From Streptosporangiales bacterium (lineage in GTDB: Bacteria; Actinomycetota; Actinomycetes; Streptosporangiales; WHST01): DNA of 64,000 nt. Below the pieces are notes generated by a model. That model was not told the DNA's origin. It saw only the letters and a list, made by a program, of their open reading frames with translations, and made no database searches. Position numbers and translations under genes: made by a program. This document shows positions 50,566-59,460 of the stretch, piece after piece. The number at the start of each line of letters is the position of its first letter. Within the stretch, counting starts at the first letter, position 1. The stretch spans positions 1 to 64,000 of the forward strand of contig WHST01000023.1 of the NCBI GenBank assembly GCA_009379955.1, given 5' to 3'.

Positions 50566-51894
50566 ATGAACGACGTCCCCCCCGGCTGGTACCCCGACCC
50601 GTACGGCATGCAGGGGCTGCTGCGGTGGTGGGACGGCGCACAATGGAGCGCCGACACCGCGCCGGTGCCGGCCGATGTTCCCGGATCGCCCTACGACCAG
50701 GGTTCCTACCAGCAGGGCTCCTACGACCAGGGCCAGCAGGCGCCGTACGAGCAACAGCAGGCGGAACAGCTCGGGTGGGAACCGCAGAGCTCGCCGCCGC
50801 CGTGGGACACCCAGCAGGGCCCGCCGGTGGCCGACTGGCAGGCCGACCCCTCCCCCTCGGCGCCGACGACGTCGTGGGCACCGCAGGAGACGGTCGACCT
50901 GTCCGCGGACCCAGGCCCGGCGCCGACACCGGGCGGCCCCACCGACGGGTGGCAGAACCCCCCGGGGGCGTTCGACGACTGGCGGGCGCAGGACTCCGAT
51001 GCGTCCGCGCCGTTCCCCCCGGCCGGCGGACCGGGACCCGCGGACTGGCAGCAGCAGCCTCCCGACGCGTGGGGATATGAGCAGCAGGCGAGCGGGTACG
51101 CCGGTCCCGACACCGGCTGGCCGGCGCCTGACCATCTCAGCAGCGAGCCGGGGGGCGCGCCGCCTGTACCGCCGAAGAAGCGACGCGGCGCACTGGTCGG
51201 CGGGATCGCGGGCGGACTCGCGCTCATCCTCGTGGTCGGCGTGATCGTCGGCGTGGCCTTCGCCAGACGGGGCGACGAGCCGGTGACGAAGCCGAGCTCG
51301 TCGGCGACGTCGCAGTCGTCCCCCGCCTCGTCGGCGTCGAGCACCTCCCAGAGCACGCCGGCCGCGACCGGACCACGGGTGACCTCGGGCCCGGTCTCGT
51401 ACACGAAGTTGGCAGAACCGTGGATGGACAACCCCGAGCCCGGCAACGTGTCGGAACTCGACCCGGCGGCCGGTCAGCTCCTGATCACCCAGCGCGAGGC
51501 GCCGGGGACCGACGGCGGCGACTGGATCGCCAACGTCACCGTCGGCACCATGGCGGACGAGTTCAGCTACATCGGGACGGAAGACCTCGAGACCACGGCG
51601 GTGGTCTTCGCGGACAACGTCCAGAAGAACTACTACAAGCCCTGGCAGCTGACCCGCAAGGACCAGCTGAAGGAGCCGTTCAAGGTGGGCGACAAAGAGG
51701 GGTACAGGATCAAGTACCACCTCGACTTCAAGAACGCTCCTGACGGCTTCACGGCGAAGGGCGAGACGGTCTACATCGCGGTGATCCACGACGATCCCCG
51801 GCCGGTGGGGGTGTACATCTCGATCCCGGACAGCCATCCCAAGCTGCTCCCTACCATCGACCAGGTGATGGCCGGGCTGCAGGTCGGGTCCTGA
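50566..51894 (+). CDS. DUF2510-domain membrane protein with Pro/Gln-rich region
   Basis: A 442-residue protein. The N-terminal DUF2510 motif is [20 protein letters not shown] (about 5-24) with QW following. Then comes a low-complexity stretch to about 200 rich in Pro, Gln, Ser and Asp with repeats of [11 protein letters not shown]. One membrane segment (about 207-229, [19 protein letters not shown]) precedes a Ser/Thr linker and a folded extracytoplasmic domain (about 270-440). DUF2510 is common in actinobacterial membrane proteins; its function is unknown. ATG at 50566 was chosen because it starts the motif; the frame is open 30 codons earlier. Confidence 0.75.
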   Translation: MNDVPPGWYPDPYGMQGLLRWWDGAQWSADTAPVPADVPGSPYDQGSYQQGSYDQGQQAPYEQQQAEQLGWEPQSSPPPWDTQQGPPVADWQADPSPSAPTTSWAPQETVDLSADPGPAPTPGGPTDGWQNPPGAFDDWRAQDSDASAPFPPAGGPGPADWQQQPPDAWGYEQQASGYAGPDTGWPAPDHLSSEPGGAPPVPPKKRRGALVGGIAGGLALILVVGVIVGVAFARRGDEPVTKPSSSATSQSSPASSASSTSQSTPAATGPRVTSGPVSYTKLAEPWMDNPEPGNVSELDPAAGQLLITQREAPGTDGGDWIANVTVGTMADEFSYIGTEDLETTAVVFADNVQKNYYKPWQLTRKDQLKEPFKVGDKEGYRIKYHLDFKNAPDGFTAKGETVYIAVIHDDPRPVGVYISIPDSHPKLLPTIDQVMAGLQVGS

Positions 51895-51926
51895 GCCGCA
51901 GTGGGACAGCCCCTAGAGTGGCGCAC

Positions 51927-52583
51927 ATGAACGATCGCCTCGTGTGGGTCGACTGCGAGATGACCGGCCTCGACCTCGAGCACGACGCGCTCGTCGAGAT
52001 CGCCGCGCTGGTCACCGATCAGGACCTCAACGTGCTCGGTGACGGCGTCGACGTCGTCATCAAACCGCCCGACGACGCGATCACGGCCATGACCGAGCTC
52101 GTGCGCGACATGCACACGACGTCGGGGTTGCTCGACGAGCTGGCCGACGGCGTCACGATCGACGAGGCCCAGAGCCTCGTCCTCGACTACATCCGCGCGC
52201 ACGTCGCGGAGCCCGGCAAGAGCCCGCTGTGCGGCAACACGATCGCCACCGACCGCGCGTTCATCGCCCGCGACATGCGCGACCTCGACGGCTACCTGCA
52301 CTACCGCATGATCGACGTGTCGTCGCTGAAGGAGCTCGCCCGCCGGTGGTACCCACGGGTGTACTTCGCCAGCCCCGACAAGCACGGCGGGCACCGTGCC
52401 CTGGCGGACATCCGCGAGTCGATCGACGAGCTGCGCTACTACCGCGAGGCGCTGTTCGTCCCGCCACCCGGCCCGGACAGCGAGACCGCCCGTGGCATCG
52501 CCGCCGGCGTGATGGCGCACCCGACCGGCGGCGCCGGAGAGACCGCGGTTCGCGACGCACCTTCCGCCACCACGGCGGACTGA
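51927..52583 (+). CDS. orn: oligoribonuclease
   Basis: A 218-residue DEDDh 3'-5' exonuclease. Motif ExoI is [10 protein letters not shown] (Asp9, Glu11), ExoII is [14 protein letters not shown], ExoIII is [18 protein letters not shown] with the active-site His and Asp. It degrades the 2-5 nucleotide products of RNA decay and is usually essential. ATG at 51927 was preferred over GTG at 51918 because the homology begins there. A hydrophilic C-terminal tail of about 30 residues is longer than in E. coli Orn. It is followed by tRNA-His, a common actinobacterial neighbour. Confidence 0.93.
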   Translation: MNDRLVWVDCEMTGLDLEHDALVEIAALVTDQDLNVLGDGVDVVIKPPDDAITAMTELVRDMHTTSGLLDELADGVTIDEAQSLVLDYIRAHVAEPGKSPLCGNTIATDRAFIARDMRDLDGYLHYRMIDVSSLKELARRWYPRVYFASPDKHGGHRALADIRESIDELRYYREALFVPPPGPDSETARGIAAGVMAHPTGGAGETAVRDAPSATTAD

Positions 52584-52629
52584 GAGAGTCGATTGGTAGG
52601 CTGTCGGTCGCTCGTGTGAAACGAGCCAT

Positions 52630-52703
52630 GGTGGGCGTAGCTCAGCCGGTAGAGCACCAGGTTGTGGTCCTGGGGGCCGCGGGTTCAAGTCCCGTCGCTC
52701 ACC
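52630..52703 (+). tRNA. tRNA-His (anticodon GTG)
   Basis: Acceptor GTGGGCG (52631-52637) pairs with CGCTCAC (52696-52702). The anticodon stem encloses TTGTGGT with GTG. A G at 52630 faces C at 52703, so the G-1:C73 pair typical of histidine tRNA is encoded. CCA is not encoded. An intrinsic terminator follows. Confidence 0.95.
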
Positions 52704-52713
52704 CGCAGATCAG

Positions 52714-52743
52714 AGCCCTCTCCGACACTCGGAGAGGGCTTTC
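52714..52743 (+). terminator. intrinsic terminator of tRNA-His
   Basis: AGCCCTCTCCGA (52714-52725) and TCGGAGAGGGCT (52729-52740) form a perfect 12-bp stem with a CAC loop, followed by TTCTG. It begins 11 bases after the tRNA. Confidence 0.85.
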
Positions 52744-52778
52744 TGCTGCTGTACTGCAGCGAACATCTGGGAGGGAAC

Positions 52779-53255
52779 ATGGTGTCCGGCGAGCGCGAGA
52801 GAGGTCCGCGCACTCCCCCTCGCTGGTTCATCCGCGCCTTCTGGTCGGCGCACCGCGCGGTGTGCCGGGTCAGCGCCGGCCGGGTGGGGCTGTGGCGTCC
52901 GAAGCCGGGACGATGGGGCGCTGCGCGTCTCACGACAACCGGACGCCGCACCGGTCAGCAGCGCAGGGTGATCGTCGGCTACGTCGAGGATGGCGCGAAC
53001 CTGGTCGTCCTGGCCATGAACGGCTGGGGCGCGGGGAAGCCGGCCTGGTGGCTCAACCTGGAGGCGCATCCCGACGCGACCGTGGATCTGGTCAAGGAGT
53101 CCCGACCGGTGCGGGCGCACGCTGCCGAGGGAGAGGAACGGTCGCGCCTCTGGGCCAGGTGGCGCGACATCGACGACCAGCTCGACGCCTATGCGTCGCT
53201 GCGGTCGTCCGAGACTGCCGTCGTGATCCTCGAACCGCGGACCCTGCCCTCCTGA
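52779..53255 (+). CDS. deazaflavin (F420)-dependent nitroreductase-family protein
   Basis: A 158-residue split-barrel protein. RLTTTGRRTGQQRRVIVGYVEDGANLVVLAMNGWG and PAWWLNLEAHPDATV are the standard motifs of the DDN/F420-dependent quinone reductase family. It would use reduced F420 to reduce quinones or aldehydes, near the membrane. The N-terminus has an amphipathic RWFIRAFWSAHRAVCR helix. ATG at 52779 has GGGAGGG upstream. Confidence 0.87.
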   Translation: MVSGERERGPRTPPRWFIRAFWSAHRAVCRVSAGRVGLWRPKPGRWGAARLTTTGRRTGQQRRVIVGYVEDGANLVVLAMNGWGAGKPAWWLNLEAHPDATVDLVKESRPVRAHAAEGEERSRLWARWRDIDDQLDAYASLRSSETAVVILEPRTLPS

Positions 53256-53418
53256 CGACCCAGGTGCTCTGAGGGCCGCCAGGAGACGTCCGATCCTCTC
53301 TGCACCCCCATGGTTGACTACGTGCTCGGCGAACCAGGTGCACTCCGCAGACATCAACACTCTGCAAGTCGCACGCTCGGGTACCGAACCCGTTGGCGGG
53401 AGAGGGCGGGTGTAGGGA

Positions 53419-54027
53419 ATGAGAAGGTTCAGGGGATCCACCGGCGGCCGGACACGCCGGGCGGGCGTCGTCCTGGTCGCGTTGGCTCTTGCCGTCGTCG
53501 GTTGCACCGAGGACCCGAACCCACGGGACCAGAGCAGCTCGCCACCCGGCAAGGCGATGAAGTTCGCGCTGGGCGCCACCGACTACAACACCACCCTCGA
53601 CGTGCCGACGGAGCCGGCCGAGGTGGTCAAGACGAACACACCCGGCATCGAGTTCGAGCTCTACGCGTTGCAGCGGTCGGACAACGTCGTCAGCATCATC
53701 TTCGCCCTGCACAACACGGGCGACTCGAAGCTCGACCTAAACGGTCCGTCCGAGGACCTCGCCGAGAACACCGGGGCCGCCGCCTCGCGCTACGCCGACA
53801 ACGTCGGGCTGATCGACACCGAAGGGCTGAAGGAGTACAAGGTCTTCGAGGCCGACGACCAGTGCCTGTGCACCGCGACGTACGCGACCATCGACCGGGA
53901 GGACATCGGCCCGGACGAGCGTCACTACCACGTCGTCCAGGTGGCCGCCCCTCCCGCGGACGTCACGAAGGTCACGGTGATGGCCGGCACGATGGCCTCC
54001 GTCCACGACGCGACGATCACGGGGTGA
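53419..54027 (+). CDS. lipoprotein of unknown function
   Basis: A 202-residue protein. The basic N-region, hydrophobic stretch VVLVALALAVVGC and Cys29 lipobox mark it as a lipoprotein. The mature part contains SIIFALHNTGDSKLDL and a VVQVAAPPADVTKVTVMA strand, suggesting an immunoglobulin-like beta fold, and a CLC motif (EADDQCLCTATYATID). No family was recognised. It ends four bases before the OmpA-domain gene, so both are one operon; a cell-envelope role is likely. Confidence 0.7.
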   Translation: MRRFRGSTGGRTRRAGVVLVALALAVVGCTEDPNPRDQSSSPPGKAMKFALGATDYNTTLDVPTEPAEVVKTNTPGIEFELYALQRSDNVVSIIFALHNTGDSKLDLNGPSEDLAENTGAAASRYADNVGLIDTEGLKEYKVFEADDQCLCTATYATIDREDIGPDERHYHVVQVAAPPADVTKVTVMAGTMASVHDATITG

Positions 54028-54031
54028 GCTG

Positions 54032-54546
54032 ATGCGCCGCGCCGGAAGGCTGCTCACGATCGTGGTCGCCGCAACGTTTCTCGCCGGCGGTGCCCCGTCG
54101 ACGGCCTCGGCCGTGGCGGACGCGTCGCCTCGTCCGATCCGATTGAAGCCACACATCTACGATCTTCGCCCGAACATCGTCGACCTCAAGCCGAAGAAGG
54201 AACGGAACACCTACACCGTCGACTCCGACGTGCTCTTCGCGTTCGACAGCGCGCAGCTGACACCCGACGCTGCAGCCGTCCTCGACGAGGTGGTCGACGG
54301 CCTGGAAGAGGCCGGTGCGACGCGGGTGGCATCGTCGGCCACACGGATGCCACGGGTACCGACAGCTACAACCAGGACCTGTCCGAGCGCCGCGCCAGGT
54401 CTGTTAGCGGCTACCTGGAGAAGCAGGTGAGCGTCAGCCCGCGGTACTCCTCGACCGGCAAGGGCGAGACGGACCCGGTCGCCGACAACGAGACCGCAGA
54501 CGGCCGCCGCAAGAACCGCCGCGTCACCATCACGTACGACAAGTAG
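54032..54546 (+). pseudogene. OmpA/MotB-domain protein, interrupted by a frameshift
   Basis: The first frame (54032 to about 54330) has a signal peptide (MRRAGRLLTIVVAATFLAGG), then TYTVDSDVLFAFDSAQLTPDAAAVLDEVVDGLEEAGATRV, the beginning of an OmpA peptidoglycan-binding domain. The remainder, IVGHTDATGTDSYNQDLSERR and GKGETDPVADNETADGRRKNRRV, continues in another frame from 54331 to TAG at 54544-54546. One base appears to be missing near CGGGTGGCATC. With the frame restored the protein has about 171 residues and all OmpA motifs. This is either a recent mutation or a sequencing error; no slippery heptamer was found. Confidence 0.8.
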
Positions 54547-54703
54547 CCGACACGACCTGCCCCTGGTCGGCATCGCTGACCGGGGGCACGTCGCCCGGCG
54601 CGGCCTGTCGCCGTTGTGCACCGCGCGGTCGCCCTGCCGCTCCCTCGGCGTAACCTCGCGCCGGGATCATGACGTGTCGGCCCGGCGAGTCGGAGGTCAT
54701 ACG

Positions 54704-55570
54704 GTGAGGACGAGGACGATCCCGCGAGTGGCGGCGGCAGCCCTGGTCGCGTGCGCGACGGCGTTCGTACCGGTCGCGGCGGGGAACGCCAGCCCACCCG
54801 GCGGGGAGGACGTCGACGTGATCGCCCACCGCGGCTCGTCCGGCGTGACCCCGGAGAACACCGCGGTCGCGATCGCGAAGGCCATCAAGCAGCGCGCGGA
54901 CTTCGTCGAGATCGACGTCCAGCGCACCAAGGACGGCCGGCTGGTGAACTTCCACGACTGCACCATGGAGCGGACGACTGACGTCGAGCAGCGCTACCCC
55001 GACCGGCCCTCGTACCGGGTCTCCGACTTCACCTGGGCCGAGCTGCGCACCCTCGATGCCGGCTCGTGGTTCGACGAGCGCTACGAGGGCGAGCCGATCA
55101 TCACCGTCCGCGACGTGATCCGCCGGGTCGACCGCACGAAGACCGGCCTGCTCGCCGAGATCAGCCCGTGCGGCCACTACCAGGGCACGGGCCTGCCGGA
55201 GGACCTCGTCCAGGAGCTCTGGTCCGTCCCCGGCTACGTCGACCGCGCGCTCGCCGACGGCGAGCTCGGCGTCCAGTCGTTCGAGCCGGGCGACGCCAAG
55301 GCGTTCAAGGACGTGATGCCCGAGATCCCCGTCGGCCTGCTCGACGCCGAACGCCCGTCCGACGCCGAGCTCGTCGAGCTCAGTGCGTGGGCCGACCAGG
55401 TCAACACGAGCACCGATGTCACCGACGCCGCGCTCATCGCGCGGATCCAGGAGCTCGGCATGACCTCCAACGTCTGGACCGTCAACGAACCGGGCCGGAT
55501 GCGCCAGCTGATCGACATGGGCGTCGACGGCCTGATCACCGACTTCCCGCAGTCACTGACCCAGCGCTGA
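54704..55570 (+). CDS. secreted glycerophosphodiester phosphodiesterase
   Basis: A 288-residue precursor from GTG at 54704, with GGAGG seven bases upstream. Signal peptide to about residue 27. GDPD motifs: DVIAHRGSSGVTPENTAVAI (catalytic His in HRG), FVEIDVQRTKDGRLVNFHD (metal Glu/Asp and second His), and the C-terminal VNEPGRMRQLIDMGVDGLITDFP. It hydrolyses glycerophosphodiesters to glycerol 3-phosphate and an alcohol outside the cell, and can also act on wall teichoic acid. It stands alone before tRNA-Lys. Confidence 0.92.
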   Translation: MRTRTIPRVAAAALVACATAFVPVAAGNASPPGGEDVDVIAHRGSSGVTPENTAVAIAKAIKQRADFVEIDVQRTKDGRLVNFHDCTMERTTDVEQRYPDRPSYRVSDFTWAELRTLDAGSWFDERYEGEPIITVRDVIRRVDRTKTGLLAEISPCGHYQGTGLPEDLVQELWSVPGYVDRALADGELGVQSFEPGDAKAFKDVMPEIPVGLLDAERPSDAELVELSAWADQVNTSTDVTDAALIARIQELGMTSNVWTVNEPGRMRQLIDMGVDGLITDFPQSLTQR

Positions 55571-55641
55571 TCCGGGCACCGACCACGGGTATCCGGTTGG
55601 CCGACGGGACCGGGCGGCTGGTAGCGTATTGGCGTTCTCAC

Positions 55642-55717
55642 GCGCCGCTAGCTCAACTGGCAGAGCAACAGACTCTTAATCTGTGGGTTCGGGGTTCGAG
55701 TCCCTGGCGGCGCACCA
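55642..55717 (+). tRNA. tRNA-Lys (anticodon CTT); attachment site of the integrated element
   Basis: Acceptor GCGCCGC (55642-55648) pairs with GCGGCGC (55707-55713), followed by A and encoded CCA. Anticodon loop CTCTTAA gives CTT. The integrase gene ends 46 bases downstream, so the 3' half of this gene (about 55675-55717) is the probable attL core and the tRNA has been kept functional by the element. A second copy of this 3' part should mark attR beyond the window. Confidence 0.95.
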
Positions 55718-55763
55718 TCACTGCAGGTCAGCGCCATGATCGCCCCTGGTGATCATGGCTCGC

Positions 55764-56964
55764 TCACACTTTACTCACACTTTTGGGTTCCGACTCGGAA
55801 TCCAGGGCGCCTTCAAGAGCAGCTGCAGCTCGGCCACTCATCACCTTGCGACCGAAGTAGACATCCTGGGTCATCGACGGCCGAGCGTGGCCGAGCTGGT
55901 CCGCTACCTCTCTCGCACTGAGCCCCGCGTCGTCGAGGATGGTGGCGGCCGTCTTACGGAAGTTGTGCGAGGTCACCCAAGCAAAGCCCTCGCTTCCGCG
56001 TGCTTCGCGTAGTTCGCGACGAGTGTTGGGAAGGGTCGCGGAGGCCATCTCGGCTATCTGGGAACACCGGCTCATCGAAACGCGGGTGAGCCAGGAACCT
56101 CTGTTGAAGCATCTCGGCCGCCCAACGAGGTAGGCGCAGCTTCCGCTCTCCGGCTCGGGTCTTGGTGCGCTTTCGTACCAGGCCAACGCCAGTAACGCGG
56201 ATGACCGTCGAGGTGATCATGACCGTGTGTTCCTGGAGATCGACATCTCGCCACTGAACGGCGAGGGCCTCCCCGATCCGGACGCCGGTGGCCAGCATGA
56301 ACCGACAGAGGTCCGGGAGGTCACGGTGCCTAGCCGTCTTGTCGACGTCGAGTTGGGCAAGCCAGGCCACCCGCTCGTCGTGGGTGAGGGCACGCGGCTC
56401 ACGCTGAGTCTTGCCCTCGACACGATCGACCTCTCGGACCGGGTTGGCGACGATGGCGCCATAGCGGACGGCGAGGCCCAGGACACCGGAGAGGATGCTC
56501 CGGCAGCTCTTCGCAGTCGGCGAGCCGGTCTCCGCCGCGATCCGCCGGATGAACCGGTCAAGCAGCGGCGTAGTCATCTCCACTAGTCGAAGATCGCCGA
56601 CTGCAGGATTGACGTGGTTCTTGAGGTGCCGTTGATAAGTCTCAGCACTTGCCGGCGACCGGGCTTCCTTGTCGACCAGCTCCTGAAATCGTGTCAGCCA
56701 CAGATCAGCCGCCTCGTGGAACCTCGTCGAGGCGGACAACTCGCCTTGTTGAGCGAGCGTGGCTCGTTCCGTGAGCGCGGTACGAAGGTTCCTCCTCGCC
56801 ACCGCAGGAGTCTTCCCCCACCGCTCGACACGCCGCGTGCGGCCGTCGAAGTCACGGTAGTTGGCGTTGGCCTTGTGTGCGGTCGGCTTGCCATCTTCGT
56901 CGTACCGACCTGGGTAGACACGAATCTCTCCCCAAGCACCCAAGGGCAACGGTTTTCGCGGCAC
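55764..56964 (-). pseudogene. tyrosine integrase of the AICE, interrupted by a frameshift
   Basis: From GTG at 56964 (AAGGAGGG upstream) the frame runs through the N-terminal arm and core-binding domains to RFDEPVFPDSRDGLRDPS, carrying the first catalytic Arg in ATGVRIGEAL. It then leaves frame near 56027-56035; the other frame continues NTRRELREARGSEGF and holds HNFRKT (HxxR), LGHARPS (His) and the nucleophile Tyr in DVYFGRK, ending at 55764. An extra base in the CCTTCCCAAC stretch explains it. Repaired length is about 399 residues, normal for AICE integrases. Sequencing error or inactivation cannot be told apart here. Confidence 0.85.
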
Positions 56965-56979
56965 TGTCGTCCCTCCTTC

Positions 56980-57156
56980 CTAAGCTGCGCTCTGCTGCAC
57001 TTCAAACCAGGCCACGACGTCGGCAGGGTCGTAGCGGACGTATCGGCCGATCTTGGCGCCGGGCGGGCCGTACTTGCGGGTGCGCCATTGGTAAAGGGTG
57101 TTGACGGGTACTCGGAGGTATGCGGAGACCTCCTCGATGGTCCATAGCGGCGTCAC
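56980..57156 (-). CDS. excisionase-like helix-turn-helix protein
   Basis: A 58-residue protein from GTG at 57156 (AGAGGA upstream). It is an MerR/Xis-type winged helix of the helix_turn_helix_17 (AlpA/excisionase) family: TIEEVSAYLRVPVNTLYQWRTRKYGPPGAKIGRYVRYDPADVVAWF. It is 15 bases ahead of the integrase gene, as xis is in pSAM2-like elements, and should bind at the attachment sites to direct excision. Confidence 0.87.
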   Translation of the reverse strand: MTPLWTIEEVSAYLRVPVNTLYQWRTRKYGPPGAKIGRYVRYDPADVVAWFEVQQSAA

Positions 57157-57203
57157 GCGTTGTTCCTCTCGTATGTGGTCCTTCCTGTCGGTGTCTCGGG
57201 GCG

Positions 57204-58775
57204 TCAGACCGCGACGGTGGTGAGGTCCAGGTGCTCGTGGACGGAGTCGCGGGCGGTCTGTGCTCGGAGCCGGGCGAGTGCGGCAGCGGTGTTGGCGAGG
57301 GTGGCGTCGGCGGTGGTGTGCCAGCCGATTCCGGCGTAGGTGAGGTTGCTGACGATCACGGTGTCGTCGTCCCGGTCGTCGATGGCGCGGACCTCGACGG
57401 TGGTGTCGGGGGTTTGCGAGCGTCGCCAGGTGACGCGGAGGCTGCGCAGGTAGCCGAAGCTGACGGAGTAGGCGCGGGCTTTGGTGAGGAAGTGTCCGCC
57501 GTAGCCGAGCATGTGTGCCCATTTGCCGAGGCTGTGCCAGTGGGCGTGGCGGGACAGCCGCCAGCACGCTTCGATGAGCCGCTCGGGATGGGAGCCGGTG
57601 GGGTCGGCGTAGGTGTTGATGGTCTCCGAGGTCAGCCTGGTGGAGACGTGCCCGGTGGTCTCGGTGCTCTTGGTGGCGTACTTGGCAAGATACCCGGCGA
57701 CCTGGGAGTCGGTGACCGAGTTGTCGCCACGCAGCAGCACCGGCCGCAGGTCCAGTTGCTCACCCCAGCCGATCGGCCAGCCCTCGGGTCGGTAGGTCGG
57801 GTGCGCCGGGGTGCGGAACCGTGTCGTGGTCGCGGCGAGCTGGATGACGTCGGTGAGCAGGTCGACGTCGGCGGCCGGGTCGGGTGGAGTGACCTGGTCG
57901 GGGTGGTAGGGGTCGACGCCGTCCAAGCGGAACAGAACGTGGAAGTGGATCACGCCACGGGTCTGGTATTCGGCGACCTTGGCGTACCGGATCCGCAACG
58001 TGGACAACGACCGGTGTTCGCCGGGGCCGGTTTCGACGTCGAGGAACCCGACACCGCGCTGCCGGGAGACGTGGACGAGGCTGCGAGTGAGCGCCTGGAC
58101 GGTGCGGCGCCACAGTTCGCCGGCGTGGTTGTTCCACACGACTTGGGCGTCGTGGTCGTAGCAGTCCAGGCACAGCGGATGCCCCAGCGCCATGTCATCG
58201 ACGCCGTGCCGCTGAGAACATGAGGTCAACCGGCCGTGCTCACACGTGGTCGCGTCGCGGCGTGCTCGGCAGGGTTCGGAGCGGCACCGGCACCGCTTCC
58301 GGCTCTCACAAGTGTGGTGTTTGACGACGCGGGTGTGCACAGCGCCGAACGAGGGTGCGGTGAAGGTGGCGAAGACGGCGGAGTGCGTAGCAACAGACTC
58401 ATCGATGGTCTTGCCGCCGACGAGGCCGGCGCGGATGAGCTGGTAGGCGTCTTGGCGGTACCGCTCCGCGCAGGAGGGGCAGACGGTGTGGCGGCGGTTC
58501 CCGCAGGCCTTGTAGATCACCCCGTCCGGCAGCGTCGAGGTATGCCGGGAGTCGAGGAGCTGCCCGCTGCGGGTGTCGACGGTGGCCAGGTCGCCACGGA
58601 GCTGAACGGGGCGCTGGCATCCGGCGGCGGGCCACACGTGGCTCAGCCAAGCGTCGTAGCCCTCACCAGCGCGGGCGAGGTACGCGTCGGTGGCGGGGGT
58701 GGGTTCGGTGCTCGCCCCCACGCCCGAGCCCGGATGGGGTTCGGGGGTGAGGGTCAGCATCGATGCTGAACTCAT
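57204..58775 (-). CDS. repSA: RepSA-type rolling-circle replication initiator
   Basis: A 523-residue protein from ATG at 58775, overlapping the previous stop by ATGA. The N-terminal half has Cys/His clusters (CPSCAERYRQDAYQLI, CESRKRCRCRSEPCRARRD, HPLCLDCYDH) forming zinc sites. The HUH motif is GVIHFHVLFRLDG (His277, His279) and the nucleophile region is YLAKYATK (Tyr362, Tyr366). This is the actinobacterial RepSA family used by pSAM2-like elements for replication after excision. Compared with the 459 residues of pSAM2 RepSA it is somewhat longer, mainly at the N-terminus. Confidence 0.9.
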   Translation of the reverse strand: MSSASMLTLTPEPHPGSGVGASTEPTPATDAYLARAGEGYDAWLSHVWPAAGCQRPVQLRGDLATVDTRSGQLLDSRHTSTLPDGVIYKACGNRRHTVCPSCAERYRQDAYQLIRAGLVGGKTIDESVATHSAVFATFTAPSFGAVHTRVVKHHTCESRKRCRCRSEPCRARRDATTCEHGRLTSCSQRHGVDDMALGHPLCLDCYDHDAQVVWNNHAGELWRRTVQALTRSLVHVSRQRGVGFLDVETGPGEHRSLSTLRIRYAKVAEYQTRGVIHFHVLFRLDGVDPYHPDQVTPPDPAADVDLLTDVIQLAATTTRFRTPAHPTYRPEGWPIGWGEQLDLRPVLLRGDNSVTDSQVAGYLAKYATKSTETTGHVSTRLTSETINTYADPTGSHPERLIEACWRLSRHAHWHSLGKWAHMLGYGGHFLTKARAYSVSFGYLRSLRVTWRRSQTPDTTVEVRAIDDRDDDTVIVSNLTYAGIGWHTTADATLANTAAALARLRAQTARDSVHEHLDLTTVAV

Positions 58776-59185
58776 GCAGCCTGCCCGACAGAAGCGTCGC
58801 GGCAGTCGAGGCATTCCCCGTAGCTCTTGGGGATGTAGTACCACTTCTCCACCTGGCAGGTGGGGCAGATCCGGCGCGCTCGAAGCGCCTTCTCAACCGC
58901 AGCGAGCTGCGCGGCTGTCGCGGTCCGCTTGGGTGCGGCCCGGTCGATCCGATAGAGGTATGCGACTCGGAGGCCGCGTCGCCACAGGATCTGCGCGGCC
59001 GGCTCCTGGCCACCAGGGCGAAGGCCCCGTGCCCGGAGTTGCCGGACGGTCGCCAGGCCCTCGGGTGCCCACTTGTAGGGGTAGGTCGGCAGCGGGTGCC
59101 GTTTGCCCTCGGGATCGTAGTAGGCGAAGAAGAACCCACGGGTGCGGATCAGGTGCTCGAGGTACTCGTTCCGCAGCCCGATCAT
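58772..59185 (-). CDS. RRQRL-motif zinc-binding protein of AICE
   Basis: A 137-residue protein from ATG at 59185. It shows FAYYDPEGKRHPLPTYPYKWAPEGLATVRQLRARGLRPGGQ, then LRVAYLYRIDRAAPKR, and a zinc site made of CPTC and CLDC. Proteins of this type, with an RRQRL-like motif (VRQLRARGLRPGG here), are found next to repSA in many Streptomyces elements; their function is unknown. ATGA overlaps on both sides mean it is translated with the GIY-YIG protein and RepSA, suggesting a role in replication or its control. Confidence 0.75.
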   Translation of the reverse strand: MIGLRNEYLEHLIRTRGFFFAYYDPEGKRHPLPTYPYKWAPEGLATVRQLRARGLRPGGQEPAAQILWRRGLRVAYLYRIDRAAPKRTATAAQLAAVEKALRARRICPTCQVEKWYYIPKSYGECLDCRDASVGQAA

Positions 59186-59460
59186 TGGTACACCCCGTGT
59201 CGTGGGGTGATGCCGCACAGGGGGCAGCGGCGTGACGCACCGCCTTGGGTCTTCAGTCGACGTTCCCGGGTGCGGGTGCCAGGCCAGGTGCGAGCCAGTC
59301 GCCAGCCGATGCCGGCTTCGGTGATGACAGTGAGCAGTCGGGCGCCATGGCCGGTGGCGTGCTCGTTCAGGCGAGCGCCGAGGTTGGTGGTCCAGCCGGT
59401 GTAGTGCCGGGCATGCCGGTACGGCTGGTCGAAGTGCAGTAGGTAGACGGTGCCAGTCAT
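59182..59460 (-). CDS. small GIY-YIG-domain nuclease-like protein
   Basis: A 92-residue protein consisting of little more than a GIY-YIG domain: VYLLHFDQPYRHARHYTGWTTNLGARLNEHATGHGARLL, with the first Tyr in VYLL, HYTGW for the second part and Arg in ARLNEH. A C-terminal CPLC pair may bind zinc with another Cys/His. GIY-YIG proteins cut DNA at repair, recombination or homing sites. Here it is embedded between replication and protease-like genes with ATGA overlaps. A role in element processing is inferred. Confidence 0.8.
   Translation of the reverse strand: MTGTVYLLHFDQPYRHARHYTGWTTNLGARLNEHATGHGARLLTVITEAGIGWRLARTWPGTRTRERRLKTQGGASRRCPLCGITPRHGVYQ

Noticed and set aside
54310-54345. Programmed frameshift in the OmpA-domain gene
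   Set aside because: No slippery heptamer or stimulatory stem is evident at the junction; mutation or sequencing error is simpler.
57120-58223. A 367-codon rightward Val/Gly-rich frame opposite repSA
   Set aside because: It is antisense to RepSA, whose HUH, tyrosine and Cys motifs are clear on the minus strand.
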